Below, one piece after another: positions 9,088 through 18,889 of a stretch of 64,000 bases of DNA. A program made the position numbers and the translations under genes. The notes under the pieces were generated by a model. That model was not told the origin of the DNA. It worked only from the letters and a program-made list of their open reading frames with translations, and did not search any database. How positions within the stretch are numbered: the first letter of the stretch is position 1; each line of letters opens with the position of its first letter. The DNA is from Pantoea sp. Ep11b (lineage in GTDB: Bacteria > Pseudomonadota > Gammaproteobacteria > Enterobacterales > Enterobacteriaceae). The stretch covers positions 310,001 to 374,000 of the forward strand of contig NZ_CP160631.1 in NCBI RefSeq assembly GCF_040783975.1, in the 5' to 3' direction.

Positions 9088-9991
9088 CTTTTTGAATCCC
9101 CGATACCGTCACATCAGAGCGCGCCATAATCTGCCCTATTCGCATAAAGAGGTGCAGGGTTCGGTGCCGGTCACCTCTGTGGTGATCCCCTGTACCGGCG
9201 CGGACTATATCGAAGAAGCGCGGCTCAGCACCGATTTTGCGGCACGCTTTGCCACTCAGGTAAAAGAGATTGTAATTGTCAGCGATCAGCCCGCTCATGC
9301 CTTTGGCAGCCTGCCGGCGAAAACCCGCGTGGCAACGCTGGATGTGCCACATCGGGAAGCCTCCTATCGCTACAAGCAGATCTACCGCAGCCGTTTGATT
9401 AAGCTGCAGGCTCCCCTGCAGGCTGAGGGCGACGGCATTCTGATGATCGATTCCGACCTCAATCTGCTTAAAATGCCAGAGATCATGATGAAGCCGGGCC
9501 ATCTCTACTCCAGCTTCCGTCAGGGAAAGATGATTGCCAAGCTGGCTGAAGCGCCCCAGGAGGCGATTCCCGCCTACTATCCGCACAGCGTCCGGCCTTA
9601 TCTGGTGGATCACGTTAACGGAGCTTACCTGGCGGCCACCCGCGACGTCTGGCAGCGCATTTCACCGCTGTGGCTGACGCTATTTAATGATACCTGGAAT
9701 TTGATGAACGACAGCCAGCCGCCGACCGATCAGCTGCCGCTCGCGGTGTTGCTGGACATGCTGGATATTAAAACCGTCAATCTGGGAGAATGGGCCAACT
9801 GGCCGGTCTCGAAAAAAATTGGCGGCCAGTCGGCGGTGATCCCCTCTGAAGTGGTAGGCGCGCATGGCGGATTCCCGTTGTCAGAGTGGCAGAAATACCT
9901 TGCCGATCCGCAGCAGCCGCTGAACTTCAAAGGCCAGGATTATACGCGCAAAGTGCGCTACCTGACCGACGAAGAGAAGAAGCGAAGCTGA
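9080..9991 (+). CDS. Putative GT-A-like glycosyltransferase with DSD motif
   Basis: 303 aa from ATG 9080, which overlaps the stop of the preceding glycosyltransferase by 8 bp. I do not recognise a named family. The N-terminal beta-strand VTSVVIPCTG (31-40), a second strand IVIVSDQ, and ILMIDSDLNLL (120-130) with Asp124-Ser-Asp126 resemble a nucleotide-sugar GT-A fold with a metal-binding DxD. There is no signal peptide or membrane helix. Coupling to a GT-B enzyme and closeness to the core-LPS cluster suggest a cell-surface glycan step (inference). Confidence 0.65.
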   Translation: MLNFLNPRYRHIRARHNLPYSHKEVQGSVPVTSVVIPCTGADYIEEARLSTDFAARFATQVKEIVIVSDQPAHAFGSLPAKTRVATLDVPHREASYRYKQIYRSRLIKLQAPLQAEGDGILMIDSDLNLLKMPEIMMKPGHLYSSFRQGKMIAKLAEAPQEAIPAYYPHSVRPYLVDHVNGAYLAATRDVWQRISPLWLTLFNDTWNLMNDSQPPTDQLPLAVLLDMLDIKTVNLGEWANWPVSKKIGGQSAVIPSEVVGAHGGFPLSEWQKYLADPQQPLNFKGQDYTRKVRYLTDEEKKRS

Positions 9992-10019
9992 GCAGGCGGC
10001 CGTCCCGGCGGCCGCTGCG

Positions 10020-11048
10020 TTAATCCCAGTTCAGTATCACTTTTCCCGAGCGCCCTGAGCGCATCTCATCAAAGCCCTGCTGGAAATCGTCGATGCCGAA
10101 ACGATGGGTAATGATCGGGGTTAAATCGAGGCCGGACTGGATCAGCGCCGCCATTTTGTACCAGGTTTCAAACATCTCCCGGCCATAAATCCCTTTGATA
10201 AAGAGACCCTTGAAGATCACCTGATTCCAGTCGATCGCCATTTCACCCGGTGGAATGCCGAGCAGGGCAATCCGTCCGCCGTGATTCATCACCTCCAGCA
10301 GTGCGCGGAAAGCGGGCGGCGCGCCGGACATCTCCAGCCCGACATCAAAGCCTTCGGTCATGCCCAGCGCGTGCATCACATCACGGAGATCTTCATGCGC
10401 GACATTAACCGCGCGGGTGACCCCCATTTTTCGCGCCAGATCCAGACGATATTCGTTGATATCCGTGATCACCACGTTGCGTGCGCCAACGTGGCGACAG
10501 ATAGCGGCGGCCATGATCCCGATCGGCCCTGCGCCGGAGATCAGCACATCCTCACCAACCAGATCGAAGGAGAGTGCGGTATGCACCGCGTTGCCAAAGG
10601 GGTCAAAAATAGCCGCCAGCTCGTCGGAAATGTTGTCGGGAATTTTAAACGCGTTAAACGCCGGGATGACCAGATATTCCGCAAAGCAGCCCTGGCGGTT
10701 TACCCCGACCCCCACACTGTTCCGACACAGGTGCGTGCGTCCGGCACGGCAGTTGCGGCAATGCCCACAGGTGATATGCCCCTCGCCCGAGACCCGATCG
10801 CCAATGGTGAAGCCTTTCACCTCCTGCCCGATAGCAACCACCTCACCCACATATTCATGGCCGACAATCATGGGCACCGGAATGGTTTTACGCGACCAGT
10901 CATCCCAGTTGTAGATATGTATATCGGTTCCACAGATAGCGGTTTTACGGATTTTAATCAGCAGATCGTTATGCCCCGGCTCAGGCACTGGCGCATCGTC
11001 CACCATCCAGATGCCCGGTTTCTTCTTCAGTTTGGCGAGTGCTTTCAT
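10020..11048 (-). CDS. tdh: L-threonine 3-dehydrogenase
   Basis: 342 aa from ATG 11048, which has a strong GAGGAG ribosome-binding site; E. coli Tdh is 341 aa. NAD-dependent zinc alcohol-dehydrogenase-type enzyme oxidising threonine to 2-amino-3-ketobutyrate. Catalytic zinc region has Cys39 and His64-Glu65, and the structural zinc lobe has Cys94, 97, 100 and 108. The NAD-binding [10 protein letters not shown] lies near residue 175. Ten bases downstream of kbl, forming the kbl-tdh threonine degradation operon, which in E. coli is controlled by leucine/Lrp. Confidence 0.97.
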   Translation of the reverse strand: MKALAKLKKKPGIWMVDDAPVPEPGHNDLLIKIRKTAICGTDIHIYNWDDWSRKTIPVPMIVGHEYVGEVVAIGQEVKGFTIGDRVSGEGHITCGHCRNCRAGRTHLCRNSVGVGVNRQGCFAEYLVIPAFNAFKIPDNISDELAAIFDPFGNAVHTALSFDLVGEDVLISGAGPIGIMAAAICRHVGARNVVITDINEYRLDLARKMGVTRAVNVAHEDLRDVMHALGMTEGFDVGLEMSGAPPAFRALLEVMNHGGRIALLGIPPGEMAIDWNQVIFKGLFIKGIYGREMFETWYKMAALIQSGLDLTPIITHRFGIDDFQQGFDEMRSGRSGKVILNWD

Positions 11049-11058
11049 AACCGACTCC

Positions 11059-12255
11059 TCAGGCGATGACGCCAAGTTGTTTGCCGATGCGGGTAAAGGC
11101 GGTTACCGCACGCTCCAGCTGTTGCTGAGTGTGCGCCGCCGAGATTTGGGTGCGAATACGAGCCTGCCCCTTCGGCACCACCGGATAGAAGAAACCGGTC
11201 ACGTAGATGCCTTCCTGTTGCAGCAGGCGGGCAAACGCCTGGGCGACACGCGCTTCCCCGAGCATCACCGGGATAATCGCGTGATCGGCACCGGCCAGGG
11301 TAAAGCCTGCTGCCGTCATCTGCTCGCGAAAGAAGCGGGCGTTATCCCACAGACGCTGGCGCAGCCCGTCGCCTTCGCTGAGCAGATCCAGCACCCGCAG
11401 CGAGGCGGCAACGATGGCTGGCGCGAGGGAATTGGAGAACAGATAGGGACGGGAGCGCTGGCGCAGCCACTCCACCACTTCGGCTTTCGCGGCGGTGTAG
11501 CCGCCGGATGCGCCGCCCAGCGCTTTACCCAGCGTTCCGGTAATAATGTCGACCCGGCCCATTACGTCACAATATTCATGGGTGCCGCGTCCACTGTTCC
11601 CGACAAAGCCCACCGCATGGGAATCATCCACCATAACCAGCGCAGAGAACTCATCGGCCAGATCGCAGATTGCAGGCAGATTGGCGATCACCCCATCCAT
11701 AGAGAAGACGCCATCGGTGGCGATCAGAATATGCCGCGCGCCGTTGTCACGCGCCGTCTGAAGCGCCGTGCGCAGCCCGTCCATGTCGTTGTTGGCATAA
11801 CGGTAACGCTGCGCTTTGCACAGCCGGACGCCGTCGATGATAGAGGCGTGATTCAGCGCGTCAGAGATCACTGCATCCTGCGCATCCAGCAGCGTTTCAA
11901 ACAGGCCACCATTGGCGTCAAAGCAGGAGGAGTAGAGAATCGCATCCTCCATCCCGAGAAACTCCGCCAGCCGCTTCTCCAGCGCCTTATGGTTGTCCTG
12001 AGTGCCGCAGATAAAGCGCACCGAGGCCATGCCAAACCCATGCGAATCCATTCCCTCTTTTGCCGCCTGAATCAGCGCCGGATGGTTTGCCAGCCCTAAG
12101 TAGTTATTGGCGCAGAAGTTAATCACTGCCGGGTCGTCGCCAACCGCAATCGCCGTCTGCTGGGCAGAGGTGATGATCCGCTCCTGTTTAAACAGTCCTT
12201 CCTGACGTGCGTCATCAAGCTGCTGACGAAGTTGTTGGTAAAATTGCGCAGGCAT
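11059..12255 (-). CDS. kbl: 2-amino-3-ketobutyrate CoA ligase (glycine C-acetyltransferase)
   Basis: 398 aa from the second of two adjacent ATGs (12255), the E. coli length and seven bases from a GAGGAG ribosome-binding site. PLP enzyme of the alpha-oxoamine synthase family that cleaves 2-amino-3-ketobutyrate with CoA into glycine and acetyl-CoA. PLP Lys244 lies in [14 protein letters not shown], and the cofactor ring contacts include DDSHAVGF. Works on the product of tdh, its operon partner. Confidence 0.96.
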   Translation of the reverse strand: MPAQFYQQLRQQLDDARQEGLFKQERIITSAQQTAIAVGDDPAVINFCANNYLGLANHPALIQAAKEGMDSHGFGMASVRFICGTQDNHKALEKRLAEFLGMEDAILYSSCFDANGGLFETLLDAQDAVISDALNHASIIDGVRLCKAQRYRYANNDMDGLRTALQTARDNGARHILIATDGVFSMDGVIANLPAICDLADEFSALVMVDDSHAVGFVGNSGRGTHEYCDVMGRVDIITGTLGKALGGASGGYTAAKAEVVEWLRQRSRPYLFSNSLAPAIVAASLRVLDLLSEGDGLRQRLWDNARFFREQMTAAGFTLAGADHAIIPVMLGEARVAQAFARLLQQEGIYVTGFFYPVVPKGQARIRTQISAAHTQQQLERAVTAFTRIGKQLGVIA

Positions 12256-12485
12256 CATTGCTCTCCTCAGATGGCAAAAATCTGGCATATCTTACTGAAC
12301 AGGCCGCATCTTCACGACAAATCGCCCAACAGAATGTCATTTTTGCAGCATAGTTCACGCCGCGAGGAGAGACGGACAAAGCGTTAAAGAGTCATCTGGC
12401 TGTCTGCACTCGGATGAAATGTTATGATGTGAGGTATTCGTGCGTGAAACCTCCTGTTTCACCCTACAACATTGAAGGTAATAAC

Positions 12486-13418
12486 ATGATTATCGTAACT
12501 GGCGGCGCGGGCATGATTGGCAGCAACATCGTCAAAGCGCTGAACAAACGCGGTCACACCGATATTCTGGTGGTGGATAATCTGAAGGATGGCACCAAAT
12601 TTGCCAATTTAGTCGACCTCGACATCGTCGATTACATGGACAAAGAAGAGTTTCTGATCAGCGTGATTGCGGGTGACGACTTAGGCCCGATCGAAGCGGT
12701 ATTCCACGAGGGTGCCTGCTCCGCCACCACCGAGTGGGATGGCAAGTACATGATGGAGAATAACTATCAGTACTCCAAAGAGCTGCTGCACTTCTGCCTT
12801 GAACGCGAGATCCCCTTCCTCTACGCCTCCTCCGCGGCCACCTACGGCGGACGCAACGACCATTTCATCGAAGAGCGCCAGTATGAGCAGCCGCTGAATG
12901 TTTACGGCTACTCCAAAATGCTGTTCGACCACTATGTCCGCCAGATGCTGCCGGAGGCGAACTCGCCGGTGTGCGGCTTCCGCTACTTCAACGTCTATGG
13001 CCCGCGTGAAGGTCATAAAGGCAGCATGGCAAGCGTAGCCTTCCATCTGAACACGCAGATCAGCAACGGTGAGAATCCAAAACTGTTTGAAGGCAGCGAT
13101 GGCTTTAAGCGCGACTTCATCCACGTTGACGATGTGGCCGAAGTCAACCTGTGGTGCTGGGAGAATAATATTTCCGGCATCTACAACTGCGGCACTGGCC
13201 GCGCCGAGTCCTTCCAGGAAGTGGCTGACGCGGTGCTGAATTTCCATCAGAAAGGTCAGATCGAATACATCCCGTTCCCGGAAAAACTCAAAGGCCGTTA
13301 TCAGGCTTATACCCAGGCCGATCTCACAAAACTGCGTGCCGCCGGCTACGACAAGCCGTTTAAAACGGTGGCGCAGGGCGTCGCTGAATATATGGTCTGG
13401 CTGAATCGCAACGCATAA
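12486..13418 (+). CDS. hldD: ADP-L-glycero-D-manno-heptose 6-epimerase
   Basis: 310 aa from ATG 12486, the E. coli length. Makes the L,D-heptose donor for the LPS inner core. Extended short-chain dehydrogenase fold: NADP-binding GGAGMIG (6-12) and the catalytic pair Tyr140-xxx-Lys144 (YGYSK). Start chosen because upstream in-frame codons have no homology and an AAGGTAAT ribosome-binding stretch precedes this Met. First gene of hldD-waaF-waaC, as in E. coli; in E. coli it is also heat-shock controlled, but I see no clear sigma-32 element here. Confidence 0.97.
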   Translation: MIIVTGGAGMIGSNIVKALNKRGHTDILVVDNLKDGTKFANLVDLDIVDYMDKEEFLISVIAGDDLGPIEAVFHEGACSATTEWDGKYMMENNYQYSKELLHFCLEREIPFLYASSAATYGGRNDHFIEERQYEQPLNVYGYSKMLFDHYVRQMLPEANSPVCGFRYFNVYGPREGHKGSMASVAFHLNTQISNGENPKLFEGSDGFKRDFIHVDDVAEVNLWCWENNISGIYNCGTGRAESFQEVADAVLNFHQKGQIEYIPFPEKLKGRYQAYTQADLTKLRAAGYDKPFKTVAQGVAEYMVWLNRNA

Positions 13419-13435
13419 AGGAAGCTGCTCCGGCG

Positions 13436-14491
13436 ATGAAAATTCTGGTAATCGGCCCGTCGTGGGTCGGCGATATGATGATGTCGCAAAGTCTCTATCG
13501 CACCCTCAAAGCCGAACATCCCGATGCGGTGATTGACGTGATGGCACCGGCCTGGTGCCGTCCATTACTGTCACGCATGCCGGAGGTGAATCAGGCGCTG
13601 GCGATGCCACTCGGGCATGGCGCGCTGGAAATCGGCGAACGTCGCCGGCTGGGAAAAGTGCTGCGCGCCAGCCATTACGACCGGGCCTATGTCCTGCCTA
13701 ACTCCTTCAAATCGGCGCTGGTGCCCTTTTTTGCCGGCATCAGACGGCGTGTGGGCTGGCGTGGCGAGATGCGTTACGGCCTGCTGAACGATTTGCGGGT
13801 GCTGGACAAAGCGGCTTTTCCGCTGATGGTTGAGCGCTATGTTGCGCTGGGCTACGACACCCCCGTTGCCTCGGCGGCGCAGCTGCCACAGCCGCTGCTG
13901 TGGCCCAGACTGCAGGTCGATGAGCAGGAGATGCGTGAAACGGCCGCCCAGTTCCGGCTTACCGCGACCCGCCCGATCATCGGTTTTTGCCCCGGTGCTG
14001 AATTTGGCCCGGCCAAACGCTGGCCACACTATCACTACGCCTCGCTGGCCCGTCAGCTGATTGCAGAAGGCTTCCAGATCGTGCTGTTTGGATCCGCCAA
14101 AGATCGTCCGACCGGCGAAGAGATTATCGCGGCGCTGCCTGAAGAGGCGCGCGGACACTGCCGGAATCTGGCGGGTGAAACCCAACTGGAGCAGGCGGTG
14201 ATCCTGCTGGCGCAGTGTCGTGCCGTGGTCAGTAACGACTCCGGCCTGATGCACATTGCCGCCGCGCTGGACCGCCCGCTGGTGGCGCTCTATGGACCCA
14301 GCAGCCCGGACTTTACGCCGCCGCTGGCGCGTCAGGCGCGCATTATCCGCCTGATCACCGGCTACCACAAAGTGCGCAAAGGCGATGCTGAACAGGGTTA
14401 TCATCAGAGCCTGATCGATATTCAGCCAGAGCGCGTCCACCAGACATTGCGTGAGCTGCTCGCGCCTCAGGAGGTGCCATGCACGTCCTGA
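13436..14491 (+). CDS. waaF: ADP-heptose:LPS heptosyltransferase II
   Basis: 351 aa (E. coli 348). GT9-family cytoplasmic enzyme adding the second heptose of the LPS inner core. It starts MKILVIGPSWVGDMMMSQSL, typical of the acceptor site, and has the donor-side FCPGAEFGPAKRWP (about 183-196) and SNDSGLMHIAAALDRPLVALYG (about 262-283). Seventeen bases after hldD; overlaps waaC by 13 bp. Confidence 0.96.
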   Translation: MKILVIGPSWVGDMMMSQSLYRTLKAEHPDAVIDVMAPAWCRPLLSRMPEVNQALAMPLGHGALEIGERRRLGKVLRASHYDRAYVLPNSFKSALVPFFAGIRRRVGWRGEMRYGLLNDLRVLDKAAFPLMVERYVALGYDTPVASAAQLPQPLLWPRLQVDEQEMRETAAQFRLTATRPIIGFCPGAEFGPAKRWPHYHYASLARQLIAEGFQIVLFGSAKDRPTGEEIIAALPEEARGHCRNLAGETQLEQAVILLAQCRAVVSNDSGLMHIAAALDRPLVALYGPSSPDFTPPLARQARIIRLITGYHKVRKGDAEQGYHQSLIDIQPERVHQTLRELLAPQEVPCTS

Positions 14492-15456
14492 TCGTAAAAA
14501 CGTCGTCGATGGGCGATGTGCTGCACTCCCTTCCGGCTCTCACCGATGCGATGCTTGCCATTCCCGGCATCCGTTTTGACTGGGTGGTGGAAGAGAATTT
14601 TGCTCAGATCCCTGGCTGGCATCCCGCGGTCGACAGGGTGTTGCCAGTCGCCATCCGGCGCTGGCGTAAACACTGGTTTGGCAGCCAGCAGCGTGAAGAG
14701 CGCGTGCTGTTTAAGCGTGCGTTACAGTCACGCCAGTACGATATCGTGATTGATGCGCAGGGGCTGATTAAAAGCGCCGCGCTGGTGACGCGCTTAGCCA
14801 AAGGGGTGAAGCATGGACAGGACAGCCGCAGCGCGCGTGAGCCGTTTGCCAGCTGGTGGTTTGACGTCCGCCATGAGGTGAGCAAGCAGCAGCACGCGGT
14901 AGAGCGGACGCGCGAACTGTTTGCCAAAAGCCTCGGTTATGAAAAGCCGCAGCATCAGGGCGACTATGCGATCGCCGGGCACTTCCTGCATCATCTGCCC
15001 GCCGACGCGCACCATTATCTGGTCTTTCTGCATGCCACGACGCGCGACAATAAGCACTGGCCGGAATCACACTGGCGGCAGCTGATTGCCCTGATGCAGC
15101 CCAGTGGACTGCGGGTGAAACTGCCGTGGGGTGCCGAGCATGAGCATCAGCGTGCGCTGCGTCTGGCGGAAGGGTTTGCGCATGTGGAGGTGTTGCCAAA
15201 ACTGACGCTGGAAGCGGTCGCCCGACAGCTGGCGGGTGCCCGGGCGGTGGTGTCCGTCGATACCGGTCTGAGCCATCTGACCGCGGCGCTGGATCGTCCC
15301 AATCTCACACTGTATGGCCCGACCGATCCCGGACTGATTGGCGGTTACGGGCAGAATCAGCAGGCACTGAGTGCTCCGAATCATCATCTGGCGGAGCTGA
15401 CGGCTGACACGGTGGCAGAGAGACTGCAGGCCGTTATTACGGAAAACACACCATGA
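14479..15456 (+). CDS. waaC: ADP-heptose:LPS heptosyltransferase I
   Basis: 325 aa (E. coli 319). GT9 enzyme attaching the first heptose to Kdo2-lipid A. N-terminal MHVLIVKTSSMGDVLHSLPA includes the conserved Asp13 region; HATTRDNKHWP and SVDTGLSHLTAALDRPN form the ADP-heptose site. Overlaps waaF upstream by 13 bp and the next GT9 gene by 4 bp (ATGA), so hldD to at least 17543 looks like one transcript. Confidence 0.96.
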   Translation: MHVLIVKTSSMGDVLHSLPALTDAMLAIPGIRFDWVVEENFAQIPGWHPAVDRVLPVAIRRWRKHWFGSQQREERVLFKRALQSRQYDIVIDAQGLIKSAALVTRLAKGVKHGQDSRSAREPFASWWFDVRHEVSKQQHAVERTRELFAKSLGYEKPQHQGDYAIAGHFLHHLPADAHHYLVFLHATTRDNKHWPESHWRQLIALMQPSGLRVKLPWGAEHEHQRALRLAEGFAHVEVLPKLTLEAVARQLAGARAVVSVDTGLSHLTAALDRPNLTLYGPTDPGLIGGYGQNQQALSAPNHHLAELTADTVAERLQAVITENTP

Positions 15457-16529
15457 ACTATGTGCTGATCTATCTGTTGCTGCTGCCTTTCCGGGCGCTG
15501 ATGCGGCTCTTTTACCGCCCGACCGGACGCAGCTTAATTATCCAGACGGCGAAGATTGGGGACTTTATTAATATCACCCCGATGCTGCGCGCGCTGGGTC
15601 AGTCTGAGCTGCTGATCAGCAAAGCGGTGGAGCCGCTGGCACGTCACGACGACACGGTCAGCCGCTATTTTCTGATCGAAGAGGCGAAGCGCAGCTTTTT
15701 GGCCAAACTGAAGCTGGCGTTCACCCTGATGAACCGCTATGACAACGTCTATCTGGTACAGCCAAACAGCGTGAACCTGTTTTTTGCGGCATTATGCAAT
15801 GCGCCCAACCGGCAGTTTCTGCGCACTTACGTGCGCAAATCCTACCACTCAACCTTCTATCGCCGGGCCAGCGGCATTGTCGAACATACGAAAACGGACT
15901 TAACGCTCGACAGTTACCTGAAGCTCATCAACCGCGACTATCGCCACACCGATTTCCCCAAGCATGCGACCTCGCCGCTCTGGCAGCCGCCTGCGCCGCC
16001 TGCCGCGTTGCTGAACCCGCGCAGCGGCATTAAAATCGGCATCAGCATCTCTGCCGGTAACCGGGCTAAAACCATTCCGGCCACCGTCTGGCAGCAGCTG
16101 ATGGCCTCGCTGTCTGACCTGCCCTGCACCTTTTATGTCTTTGGCCCGCCCGCTGAACAGCCCTGGCTGGATGAGTTACTGAGCCTGACCGGGCCGAAAG
16201 AGAATATTGTCAGCCTGATTGGTGAGCTAAAGCTGGAAGAGGTTCCGTGGGCCATCGCGCAGATGGATTTCTACATCTCCTCAGACTCTGGCAATGCCTA
16301 TATCGCCGACGCGCAGCAGGTTCCGGTGATCATGCTTTACGGGCCGTGTGAAATCAGAGAACAGCGTCCGGTTAACAACGTGTTATTTATCGGACCCGAT
16401 AATATTGCTGCCTCGACGTTCGTTTTTGCTACGCGTTTTAAGTTTGATCAGCCCGCTGAAAAATTATTCGGGTTGGATGACGATAAACTGACTAGAATAC
16501 AAACGTTTATTACTCATAATCTGGAATAG
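15453..16529 (+). CDS. GT9-family heptosyltransferase-like core LPS transferase
   Basis: 358 aa, overlapping waaC by 4 bp. The segment IIQTAKIGDFINITPMLRAL (about residues 30-49) is the GT9 N-terminal site and SSDSGNAYIADAQQVPVIMLYGP (about 274-296) is the donor site. A hydrophobic N-terminus (residues 1-20) may tether it to the inner membrane. It differs clearly from WaaC, WaaF and WaaQ of this window, so it is probably an additional heptose or related sugar transferase of the core. It sits where E. coli has the O-antigen ligase gene waaL, which is not found. Confidence 0.8.
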   Translation: MNYVLIYLLLLPFRALMRLFYRPTGRSLIIQTAKIGDFINITPMLRALGQSELLISKAVEPLARHDDTVSRYFLIEEAKRSFLAKLKLAFTLMNRYDNVYLVQPNSVNLFFAALCNAPNRQFLRTYVRKSYHSTFYRRASGIVEHTKTDLTLDSYLKLINRDYRHTDFPKHATSPLWQPPAPPAALLNPRSGIKIGISISAGNRAKTIPATVWQQLMASLSDLPCTFYVFGPPAEQPWLDELLSLTGPKENIVSLIGELKLEEVPWAIAQMDFYISSDSGNAYIADAQQVPVIMLYGPCEIREQRPVNNVLFIGPDNIAASTFVFATRFKFDQPAEKLFGLDDDKLTRIQTFITHNLE

Positions 16530-16538
16530 TGAAGCGTA

Positions 16539-17543
16539 ATGGCCATTACCCCTCTTGCTGACGCCGTTCAGCAAAGTCAGCTGCTGGTGAACACGCTCGC
16601 TGACATGGATGATAATCCGGTCCATGTTGCGTTTGGCATCAACCATGCCTACGCGCGTGGTCTGGGCATTACGCTGTTTTCACTTCTTTGCCATCATCCC
16701 GATACCGCTTTCCACGCCCACATTTTTTCCGATTCGCTGCGTGAAGAGGATGTGGAAAAGCTGCGTACGCTGGCGACCGGTCATCGGCTGGCAATTACGC
16801 TGCATATCTTCAACAGCGCCTGGGTTGATCAACTGCCTGCGGTGGGACGCTACCCCAAAAGTATTCACTACCGCTTCCTGATCCCTGAAACCGTGGCGCG
16901 CTACAGCGATCGGGTGATCTACCTCGACGCCGACACCCTGGTCGTCGGGGATTACTCGCCCCTGTTTACGCTGGATATCACGGACTACACGCTGGCGGCC
17001 TGCAATGACACGCCGCGGGCGCGGCAGAACCAGTGCGCGCGGCTGGGGCTGACGCACCATCACTATTTCAATTCCGGCTTTATGCTGATCAATATTCCAC
17101 GCTGGCTCGACAGGCAGACCACGGCGCGCATTACTGACGTGCTGGTGACCCGCGGCGCCGGGTTTGGTTTCCCCGACCAGGATGCGCTGAATATTGTGCT
17201 GGAGGAGGAGATCCTGATCCTGCCGGATCGTTACAACCATATTTATGACATCATTGCCAACAAAGTCTGGGACCACTCCGGCGTACCCGACGACACCGTG
17301 ATGATTCACTACACCGGCAAATGCAAACCCTGGCACGCCTGGGGGGGCAGCGATCTCTCCCGTCTTTACTACCGTTATTACCAGCGTTCGCCATGGGCCA
17401 CGCAGCCGCTTGATGCGCCAAAGCATTACAAAGAGATCAAGCGCTTTGCCCGCATAAAGTGGCATCAGAAAGAGTACGCTGAAAGCATGAGCTGGATGAT
17501 GAAATATGTCAGGCTGAAGTTTTTTAATCCGCGCCAGCCGTAG
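16539..17543 (+). CDS. GT8-family LPS glycosyltransferase (WaaO/WaaI/WaaJ type)
   Basis: 334 aa. Retaining GT-A enzyme of the kind that adds glucose or galactose to the outer core. Metal-binding DADTLVVGD lies at about residues 128-136, followed by the family motifs HYFNSGFMLINI, FPDQDALNIVL and IHYTGKCKPWH, and the C-terminal segment (about 270-330) resembles the GT8 C-terminal domain of WaaO/WaaJ. Ten bases after the GT9 gene. The specific sugar cannot be decided from sequence. Confidence 0.87.
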   Translation: MAITPLADAVQQSQLLVNTLADMDDNPVHVAFGINHAYARGLGITLFSLLCHHPDTAFHAHIFSDSLREEDVEKLRTLATGHRLAITLHIFNSAWVDQLPAVGRYPKSIHYRFLIPETVARYSDRVIYLDADTLVVGDYSPLFTLDITDYTLAACNDTPRARQNQCARLGLTHHHYFNSGFMLINIPRWLDRQTTARITDVLVTRGAGFGFPDQDALNIVLEEEILILPDRYNHIYDIIANKVWDHSGVPDDTVMIHYTGKCKPWHAWGGSDLSRLYYRYYQRSPWATQPLDAPKHYKEIKRFARIKWHQKEYAESMSWMMKYVRLKFFNPRQP

Positions 17544-17620
17544 TGAGCCCCGGCGTGCAGGCGCGAAAGGAGGCCGGTTCTGTCAGCTATCACGCCTGCG
17601 AGCCCGACACAGAGATCGCT

Positions 17621-17648
17621 GGCTGATGCGTCCGCGCCTGCATCAGCC
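17621..17648. repeat. Inverted repeat in the GT8-GT2 gap
   Basis: Perfect 9-bp arms GGCTGATGC and GCATCAGCC around a 10-base loop, in the 286-bp gap after the GT8 gene. No T run follows on either strand, so termination would need Rho. The rest of the gap holds an A8 tract and a TATAAT at 17729-17734 that may serve the GT2 gene. Confidence 0.45.
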
Positions 17649-17829
17649 GGATGCGTAAAAAAAACGCACATAACACACTCCAGAGGTCGTGCGTGGCTTT
17701 TTAGTAAAGCAGGCTGGTCAGCCCGTTCTATAATCGCGACACTCCTGTTTTCATTCTGCTGATTTGGACATGATTTATGACGAGGCAACGCCCTTTCGCA
17801 GTGAATATCACGCTGGCGCAGAGAGTGTC

Positions 17830-18816
17830 ATGAGTACTTCTCCTCTGCTGAGTATCATTACCCCGATGTATAACGCGGGCAGCATGTTTGATGAGTTCAT
17901 GCGGTCACTGCTGGCGCAGACACTGACCTCGCTGGAAATTATTATCGTCGACGATGGTTCCACCGACGGCTCAGGCGAACGCGCCGACCACTATGCGCAG
18001 CATCACGCTCACATTCGTGTCATTCATCAGGAGAACGGCGGTGTCTCGCGGGCGCGCAATGCGGGACTGGCTATCGCGCGCGGAAAATATGTCACCTTCC
18101 CTGACGCCGATGATACCCAGCAGCCCGAGATGTACCAGACGCTGGTGACGATGGCAGAGGCGGACGATCTGGATGCGGCGCAGTGCAACGCCGAGTGGTT
18201 TTTCAAACACAGCCAGCGGGTAAAGCCGCTGATCCCGCTGGATCGCCTGCGCAGCACGCCGGTGCTGAGCGGTGCCGCCTGGCTCAACACTGCCCTGAAA
18301 ACCCATCGCTATATGCATGTGGTCTGGCTGGGCATCTATCGCCGGGCGCTGATTGAGCAGCATCAGTTGCAGTTTGAACCCGGTCTGCATCATCAGGATA
18401 TTCCCTGGACCACCGAATTTATGCTGCTGGCCAGTCGGGTGCGTTATACCGACGCGGTGCTCTATCGCTACTATATGCACGACGCCTCGATCAGCAATCG
18501 CAAACGGACAGGGGCGCGCAACGTTGAATATCAGCGTCACTACCTGAAAATCGCGCGGCTGCTGGAAGAGCTGAATATCCGCTATCGGGACCGCGTAAAA
18601 ATCTACCCATCGTTTCACTATCAGGTGACCCATGAGGCGCTGAGCGTCTGCCACAGCGTGAGACGGGAACCCGACGAACAGGCCCGCCAGGCCATTATCG
18701 CAGATCTCTTTGCCAGCCGGACGCATCTGCGCATGCTGCGCAATGCCCGGGGCATCAAGCAGTGGTATCAGTTACTGCTGTGGCTGGGCCGGCTCTATCG
18801 CTGGCGGGCTAAATAA
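17830..18816 (+). CDS. GT2-family glycosyltransferase
   Basis: 328 aa from ATG 17830, preceded by GAGAG; an in-frame ATG at 17770 would add 20 residues without family homology. GT-A fold: SIITPMYNAG (about 8-17), IIIVDDGSTDGSG (about 37-49), GGVSRARNAGL and the DADD donor/metal motif (about 95-98). Probably adds an outer-core or other LPS sugar, judging only by its place between the GT8 gene and waaQ. Separated from both neighbours by gaps with their own promoter-like -10 elements, so it may be transcribed alone. Confidence 0.83.
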   Translation: MSTSPLLSIITPMYNAGSMFDEFMRSLLAQTLTSLEIIIVDDGSTDGSGERADHYAQHHAHIRVIHQENGGVSRARNAGLAIARGKYVTFPDADDTQQPEMYQTLVTMAEADDLDAAQCNAEWFFKHSQRVKPLIPLDRLRSTPVLSGAAWLNTALKTHRYMHVVWLGIYRRALIEQHQLQFEPGLHHQDIPWTTEFMLLASRVRYTDAVLYRYYMHDASISNRKRTGARNVEYQRHYLKIARLLEELNIRYRDRVKIYPSFHYQVTHEALSVCHSVRREPDEQARQAIIADLFASRTHLRMLRNARGIKQWYQLLLWLGRLYRWRAK

Positions 18817-18889
18817 CCGCTGAGGCTGGCTTTATCCTAAAAAGCGTTTGCCCTACAATCGGTTCACTGAATTCTGAGAACTCTTGTTT

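Noticed and set aside
12289..12485. Sigma-32 heat-shock promoter before hldD
   Set aside because: hldD is heat-inducible in E. coli, but I found no convincing CTTGAA / CCCCAT pair; a TATGAT hexamer at 12423-12428 lacks a good -35.
17764..17829. N-terminal extension of the GT2 protein
   Set aside because: The extra codons lie before the conserved N-terminal strand and lack a good ribosome-binding site; ATG 17830 is preferred.
18817..18889. RfaH ops/JUMPstart element before waaQ
   Set aside because: Expected from E. coli but no GGCGGTAG-like sequence is present; only a TACAAT -10-like hexamer was seen.
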